NCBI GenBank assembly: GCA_045600905.1
Contig: JAZRYT010000091.1
Coordinates: 1-8,820 of the forward strand
DNA: 8,820 nucleotides
Source of the DNA: F23-D06 sp045600905
GTDB taxonomy: Bacteria; Bacteroidota; Bacteroidia; Bacteroidales; WCHB1-69
Direction: 5' to 3'
Below the pieces are notes generated by a model. That model searched no databases, was not told where the DNA came from, and saw only the letters and a list, made by a program, of their open reading frames with translations. Within the stretch, counting starts at the first letter, position 1. Each line of letters starts with the position of its first letter. The position numbers were made by a program, and so were the translations under genes. Below are positions 5,764 to 8,820 of the stretch, piece after piece.

Positions 5764-6462
5764 ATGAACGCAACGATTTCTGCAGATATAATATCTTCTA
5801 CATCATTGACAACCAATAGTTTAGCAATGCTTCAGACGGAAATTTCAAATTTGATGCAGTTGTTGGATGACAAATATGGCAGTGATGGTTTTTGGGGGCG
5901 TTTAATTAAAGGCGACAGCATAGAGTGTTTCATCAGAAATCCTCAAAATGCCTTGCGAACAGCCCTGCTGATAAAATCTTTAGTGAAAAAAAGTGCTGTA
6001 AGCGTCGATGAGAGCAATACGCAGAATAAAGGAAACAAGCGTTTTGAATTGTTCAAAACATACGGTGTAAGAATCGCTGTGGGCATCGGCGAAATGCGCT
6101 TGGTAGATCGTGCCTCTAACATGATGGATGGAGATGCCATCTATGCTTCAGGACGTGCTTTGGAAAATCAGAGCACTGCGCAAAAATCAAAAATCATTAT
6201 CAAGAACACGATGTTTTTTGTCTCCAAAGACATTCGGTTTTCCGAACAAATGAATGCCTTTCTTGCATTGGCAGATATGCTTTTCAAAAAGTCGCGTGAA
6301 AGCCAATGCGAAGTTATCTACTACCGTTTGTTAGGTTATAGTGAGAACGAAATCGCAGACAAATTGCATATTAACCAGTCGGCTGTAAATCAGCGTTCTA
6401 CATCCTTCGGTTGGAATGCCATTGAACAATTTCTCAACTATTACGAAAAACTAACTTTCTAA
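5764..6462 (+). CDS. satD: SatD-family protein: cyclase-like N-terminal domain plus C-terminal helix-turn-helix
   Basis: This 232-residue protein resembles the SatD family (PF16264), named for a Streptococcus mutans secretion and acid tolerance locus; its molecular function is not established as far as I know. ATG 5764 is chosen because a more upstream TTG (5743) lies inside the promoter element and the family begins just before an ADIIS-like motif. Residues 5-13 (ISADIISST), 48-54 (IKGDSIE), 101-109 (GVRIAVGIG) and 123-134 (GDAIYASGRALE) follow the order and spacing of class III nucleotide-cyclase motifs, including both metal-binding Asp positions (Asp8, Asp51). The usual catalytic Asn appears replaced by Tyr, so activity is doubtful. 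Residues about 187-223 (YRLLGYSENEIADKLHINQS, then AVNQR) form a sigma-region-4/LuxR-like helix-turn-helix. The cyclase comparison is my inference. A DUF3307 membrane-protein gene follows after 4 bp, a pairing that suggests one functional module. Confidence 0.8.
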   Translation: MNATISADIISSTSLTTNSLAMLQTEISNLMQLLDDKYGSDGFWGRLIKGDSIECFIRNPQNALRTALLIKSLVKKSAVSVDESNTQNKGNKRFELFKTYGVRIAVGIGEMRLVDRASNMMDGDAIYASGRALENQSTAQKSKIIIKNTMFFVSKDIRFSEQMNAFLALADMLFKKSRESQCEVIYYRLLGYSENEIADKLHINQSAVNQRSTSFGWNAIEQFLNYYEKLTF

Positions 6463-6466
6463 AACC

Positions 6467-7267
6467 ATGCAGCAATTATTAATTTGGCAGTTTCTGTCGC
6501 ATATCTTGAGCGATTTCTACTTTCAGTCTGATTCCTTCTGTAAAAACAAGGAAGGCAAGGTGTTCCGTTCGTGGCAGTTGTACGCACATATCATTATCGT
6601 TTTTGCCATTGCCTGGCTCTTTTCTTTTTCAATTGGCTTCTGGAAAATGGCCTTGATTATTGCGGGAACGCATCTGTTGTTCGACGGTCTGAAAGGACTT
6701 ACTCATAATTTCAAATTTTATTTTAAGAACAAATCAATAGAACAATTTGTAACCCGGAGAGCGCAAAGGGTGTTTTTTTATGATCAAATTTTACATTTGG
6801 CCGTCATCGTGGTGGTTTGTCGCTGGTGTGGCGAATCGTTCTACAGTATGCCGCAGTGGCTGCCGGCAAGTTCTTACGTGGCTATTGCAATAGGTGTGCT
6901 TTTGTGCTTGAAACCGGCCAATATTTGCATAAAACAGATTTTTACGATTTTCGATATCCAACTCCCTAAAAATAAAGAAGAAAAAAGTGAATCGACGGAA
7001 ATACCCATCATTACAAATCACGAAGACGGCATCGGCGATTTGCCTAACGCAGGCAAGCTTATCGGAAATGTAGAAAGAATACTGACCTTCATCTTTATAC
7101 TGTTAGGACAATATGCAGCCATCGGCTTTTTGATGGCTGCCAAATCACTTCTACGTTTTGCAGAAGGAGATAAAGCAAAATCGGAATATGTATTGGTTGG
7201 TACGCTGCTGAGTTTTTTTATCGCAGTTATTATTGGCATTATCATTAAAATTTATTTTCGTTTTTAA
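6467..7267 (+). CDS. DUF3307-family multi-pass membrane protein, partner of SatD
   Basis: This 266-residue protein fits the DUF3307 family (PF11750), which has no established function and is often encoded beside SatD. Hydrophobic segments are visible at about 38-56, 58-74, 107-119, 136-150, 202-227 and 243-264, giving four to six membrane passes. A charged loop (about 165-200) with KNKEEKSEST and HEDGIGDLPNAGKLIGNVER lies between. Polar residues inside or beside hydrophobic stretches are notable: H12-x3-D16, H69-x3-D73 and D106-x3-H110. The repeated spacing of His and Asp could be an intramembrane metal site, which is inference only. It starts 4 bp after satD, so the two are very likely one transcript and possibly one complex. 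SatD is predicted soluble with a DNA-binding domain, so this protein could be its membrane-bound sensor or anchor. Confidence 0.85.
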   Translation: MQQLLIWQFLSHILSDFYFQSDSFCKNKEGKVFRSWQLYAHIIIVFAIAWLFSFSIGFWKMALIIAGTHLLFDGLKGLTHNFKFYFKNKSIEQFVTRRAQRVFFYDQILHLAVIVVVCRWCGESFYSMPQWLPASSYVAIAIGVLLCLKPANICIKQIFTIFDIQLPKNKEEKSESTEIPIITNHEDGIGDLPNAGKLIGNVERILTFIFILLGQYAAIGFLMAAKSLLRFAEGDKAKSEYVLVGTLLSFFIAVIIGIIIKIYFRF

Positions 7268-7316
7268 TTATGACAGTATTTACAATCCCATTTATTAACC
7301 TATAAAACACATCATT

Positions 7317-7637
7317 ATGATTTTAACAACAACTCCCACCATTGAAGGAAAGCAAATCGTGGAATACAAAGGCGTCGTGTTTGGCGAGGTCGTTGCCGGC
7401 GTGAACTTTATGAAAGACATTGGCGCCAGCATCCGCAACATCTTCGGCGGTCGCTCCCAATCGTACGAAGGCGAGCTGATAGATGCGCGCAAAAACGCTA
7501 TGGAGGAGATGTCCCAACGTGCCGCCCAATTGGGCGCTAACGCAGTAGTAGGCATTGATATCGATTACGAAGTGCTCGGTGCTGATAACGGAATGATGAT
7601 GGTCATTGCCTCCGGCACAGCGGTTGTGGTTCGTTAA
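7317..7637 (+). CDS. ybjQ: YbjQ/UPF0145 family protein (putative heavy-metal-binding domain)
   Basis: This 106-residue protein matches the YbjQ family (UPF0145, PF01906), a small cytoplasmic pentamer-forming fold often labelled heavy-metal-binding, with no proven role. Typical features are VFGEVVAG (21-28), RNIFGGRSQSYE (40-51), the helix RKNAMEEMSQRAAQ (58-71), LGANAVVGIDIDYE (72-85) and a final GTAVVV (100-105). It is full length. Its ATG lies 49 bp after the DUF3307 gene, and no exact TAnnTTTG element is seen in that gap, so it may be read through from the satD operon or have a weak promoter of its own. The next gene starts 17 bp after its stop. Confidence 0.93.
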   Translation: MILTTTPTIEGKQIVEYKGVVFGEVVAGVNFMKDIGASIRNIFGGRSQSYEGELIDARKNAMEEMSQRAAQLGANAVVGIDIDYEVLGADNGMMMVIASGTAVVVR

Positions 7638-7654
7638 TTGTAATTTATTTGGCT

Positions 7655-8335
7655 ATGAAGGTAATCATCACTGGAACAACGGGCTATGTTGGCGAAGGCG
7701 TGCTGCTCTGCTGCCTCGAACATCCTGAAATAGAGAAAATCCTGAGTGTGTCGCGCCGCCCGACCAACATCGAACATCCCAAACTGGAAGAACTGATTGT
7801 GGATGACTTTATGAATCTGCAAACCGGTGACGCGCGCTTGGCCGGGTACGATGCGGTGTTCTTTATCGCCGGCATCACCAGCGTGGGCACGCCCGAGGAT
7901 GTCTATCTCAAAATCAGTCAGACGATTCCGCTGCACTTTGCGGAAATTCTGCCCGACAAAGAGCAGATGACCTATATCTATCTGTCGGGCGAAGGCACCA
8001 ACGCCAATGGGAAATTGGCATGGCAGAAAATCAAAGGCGGCACTGAGAACGCGCTTTTCGCGATGCCCTTCAAACACGCTTTCGGGTTCAGACCCAGCAT
8101 TATGCGCCCGCACCCGAAACAGACTACGCGCAAATCTTTCCAGATTGCCAGCCGCATCCTCTTTCCCATCATGTGGCCGTTTTGCCAATCCAACACGATG
8201 CAGGAGGTCGCTAACGCGATGATTTGCTGCACAAAGTTCGGCTACGAAAAACGGCATATCTCCGTGCGCGACATCCGCAAACTGTCGCGAAAGTTGAAGG
8301 AACAAAAGGGTGGTGATAAACAGATTGAAAAATAG
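7655..8335 (+). CDS. Atypical short-chain dehydrogenase / NAD(P)H-binding protein
   Basis: This 226-residue protein has a Rossmann fold with the dinucleotide-binding motif VIITGTTGYVGEG (3-15; GxxGxxG at Gly7, Gly10, Gly13), an acidic strand end at LIVDDF (47-52), AGYDAVFFIAG (63-73) and YIYLSGEGTN (108-117). These are the marks of extended or atypical SDRs (NmrA/HTATIP2-like), which bind NAD(P)H. The classical YxxxK is not clear; WQKIKGGTENAL (123-134) takes its place, which resembles the HTATIP2-like subgroup. The substrate is unknown. ATG 7655 is preferred over an earlier TTG at 7649 because the fold begins directly with MKVIITG. It is full length, soluble and follows ybjQ closely, so the two may be co-transcribed. 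The C-terminus ends in a Lys/Arg-rich tail (about 205-226). Confidence 0.85.
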   Translation: MKVIITGTTGYVGEGVLLCCLEHPEIEKILSVSRRPTNIEHPKLEELIVDDFMNLQTGDARLAGYDAVFFIAGITSVGTPEDVYLKISQTIPLHFAEILPDKEQMTYIYLSGEGTNANGKLAWQKIKGGTENALFAMPFKHAFGFRPSIMRPHPKQTTRKSFQIASRILFPIMWPFCQSNTMQEVANAMICCTKFGYEKRHISVRDIRKLSRKLKEQKGGDKQIEK

Positions 8336-8355
8336 ACAATTATTGATTTGAACGT

Positions 8356-8694
8356 ATGGTTGCAAAAACGCACATAGCTGAGGACAAAACGCACATAGCT
8401 GAGGACAAAACGCACATAGCTGAGGTCAAAACGCACATAGCAGAATATCAAGAAAAATATAAAACACTTAAAGCTAAACAAAAGTCGGTGATAGCCTTTT
8501 GTGATATACCAAAGACAAGCCGAGAAATAATTGCGCATTTAGGTATTGAATATCAAGCAAGAGCGGTGAAAAGATATGTTACCGATTTGGTCGCAATGGA
8601 TTTATTAAGGCCTATTATTCTTGGCAAGCCAAATAGTCCCCATCAAAAATATGTGGCAGTACAATGTCCGATAAAAGAAGATACTATTAATTGA
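8356..8694 (+). CDS. Small winged-helix-like protein with N-terminal 7-residue tandem repeats
   Basis: The 112-residue product begins with about four repeats of KTHIAED (residues 4-30), encoded by a 21-bp tandem repeat, then a short basic helix (YKTLKAKQKS, 35-44) and a winged-helix-like domain. That domain includes TSREIIAHLGI (54-64), the likely recognition helix ARAVKRYVTDLVAMDLL (68-84) and a wing-like KPNSPHQKYVAVQ (91-103). The same kind of domain closes many longer AlbA/AAA_4-type putative DNA-binding proteins of Bacteroidota, where a repeat-rich linker precedes it. The gene may therefore be a detached C-terminal fragment of such a protein, or a stand-alone regulator. An in-frame stop lies at 8344-8346, so no longer N-terminus exists in this frame. 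No -7 element is seen in the 20 bp after the dehydrogenase gene. It is AT-richer than the dehydrogenase gene before it. Confidence 0.65.
   Translation: MVAKTHIAEDKTHIAEDKTHIAEVKTHIAEYQEKYKTLKAKQKSVIAFCDIPKTSREIIAHLGIEYQARAVKRYVTDLVAMDLLRPIILGKPNSPHQKYVAVQCPIKEDTIN
8365..8448 (+). repeat. 21-bp tandem repeat, four units, inside a coding region
   Basis: Units at 8365-8385 and 8386-8406 are identical. The third (8407-8427) differs by one base near its end (GGTC for GGAC). The fourth (8428-8448) matches for its first 14 bases, AAAACGCACATAGC, then diverges. The period is seven codons, so changes in copy number would keep the reading frame and lengthen or shorten the KTHIAED tail. Near-identity suggests recent slippage. 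Confidence 0.95.
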
Positions 8695-8702
8695 TACTTT
8701 TG
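8695..8702 (+). promoter_or_regulatory. Bacteroidota -7 element (TACTTTTG) of the DUF5714 gene
   Basis: TACTTTTG matches TAnnTTTG exactly, starts one base after the stop codon of the preceding gene and lies 11 bp before ATG 8714, a spacing that implies a nearly leaderless transcript. No clear -33 TTTG is visible. Confidence 0.5.
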
Positions 8703-8713
8703 AATAAAACGCT

Positions 8714-8820
8714 ATGAATGAAGAATGTTTGATTTGCAAGGCGCCTCTGGAATATCTCAACGAAAGTGTTGAGATGGAGTGCGTGCTCTGTCATAAAAAA
8801 GTACTGTCGAAAACACGTTG
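8714..8820 (+). CDS. DUF5714-family protein, N-terminal fragment (cut by the window end)
   Basis: The frame from ATG 8714 stays open to the window edge (35 complete codons). It reads MNEECLICKAPLEYL and then VEMECVLCHKKVLSKTR. Two CxxC pairs (Cys5/Cys8 and Cys23/Cys26) form a zinc- or iron-sulfur-binding knuckle as seen at the start of DUF5714 proteins, in which further Cys and His residues normally follow. The function of the family is not established to my knowledge. Identification rests on this N-terminal pattern only. It has its own candidate -7 element just upstream. Confidence 0.7.
   Translation, partial: MNEECLICKAPLEYLNESVEMECVLCHKKVLSKTR

Noticed and set aside
7634..8365. Long minus-strand open frame (243 codons) opposite the dehydrogenase gene
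   Set aside because: Its translation shows no recognisable domain, while the + strand frame has a clear Rossmann fold. It is a composition-driven shadow of GC-rich codons.
8365..8448. Possible CRISPR-like array
   Set aside because: Units are contiguous with no spacers and lie in frame inside a coding region, so this is a tandem coding repeat.

Overview
The window reads as a chromosomal stretch of a Bacteroidota organism, probably order Bacteroidales. Several genes are preceded by the TAnnTTTG -7 element typical of that phylum, Shine-Dalgarno sequences are mostly absent, and the gene content (SatD/DUF3307 pair, YbjQ, DUF5714, a short lipoprotein, a DgkA-type kinase) fits. All supported genes are on the + strand. 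No RNA gene, insertion sequence, integrase or CRISPR array was found. The longest non-coding gaps are 428-544 (117 bp) and 5630-5763 (134 bp); both carry regulatory-looking repeats.

Layout. (1) 2-427: 3' part of a GNAT N-acetyltransferase gene broken by an in-frame TGA. (2) 545-3606: an AT-richer two-gene type II restriction-modification island. It pairs a DNA cytosine-5 methyltransferase carrying an unusually large internal insertion with an endonuclease whose C-terminal half has an MvaI/BcnI-type active site behind an N-terminal extension of about 175 residues. That resembles the UbaLAI design (EcoRII-N-like effector domain plus MvaI-like nuclease) and suggests CCWGG recognition. (3) 3639-5629: a small orphan lipoprotein, a DgkA-family lipid kinase, and a single-chain fusion of free-methionine-(R)-sulfoxide reductase with MsrA. 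(4) 5630-7267: a 24-bp sequence repeated exactly twice, each copy containing an inverted repeat, placed over the -33 region of a promoter that drives a SatD-family protein and a DUF3307 membrane protein. (5) 7317-8335: YbjQ/UPF0145 and an atypical short-chain dehydrogenase. (6) 8356-8820: a small winged-helix-like protein that begins with a 21-bp (7-residue) tandem repeat, then the start of a DUF5714 gene that runs off the window.

How the genes may work together. The methyltransferase and nuclease form one transcription unit, with 8 bp between them and a strong Shine-Dalgarno. The methyltransferase also has an E. coli-like promoter overlapped by a perfect 15-bp palindrome, which may let the system run in new hosts. 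The SatD/DUF3307 pair has 4 bp between genes. SatD looks like a degenerate class III nucleotide-cyclase fold joined to a sigma-region-4-like helix-turn-helix, so it could bind the duplicated operator-like repeat in front of it and report to, or from, the membrane protein. The most interesting candidates are this SatD/DUF3307 regulatory module, the UbaLAI-like restriction system and the fRMsr-MsrA fusion.
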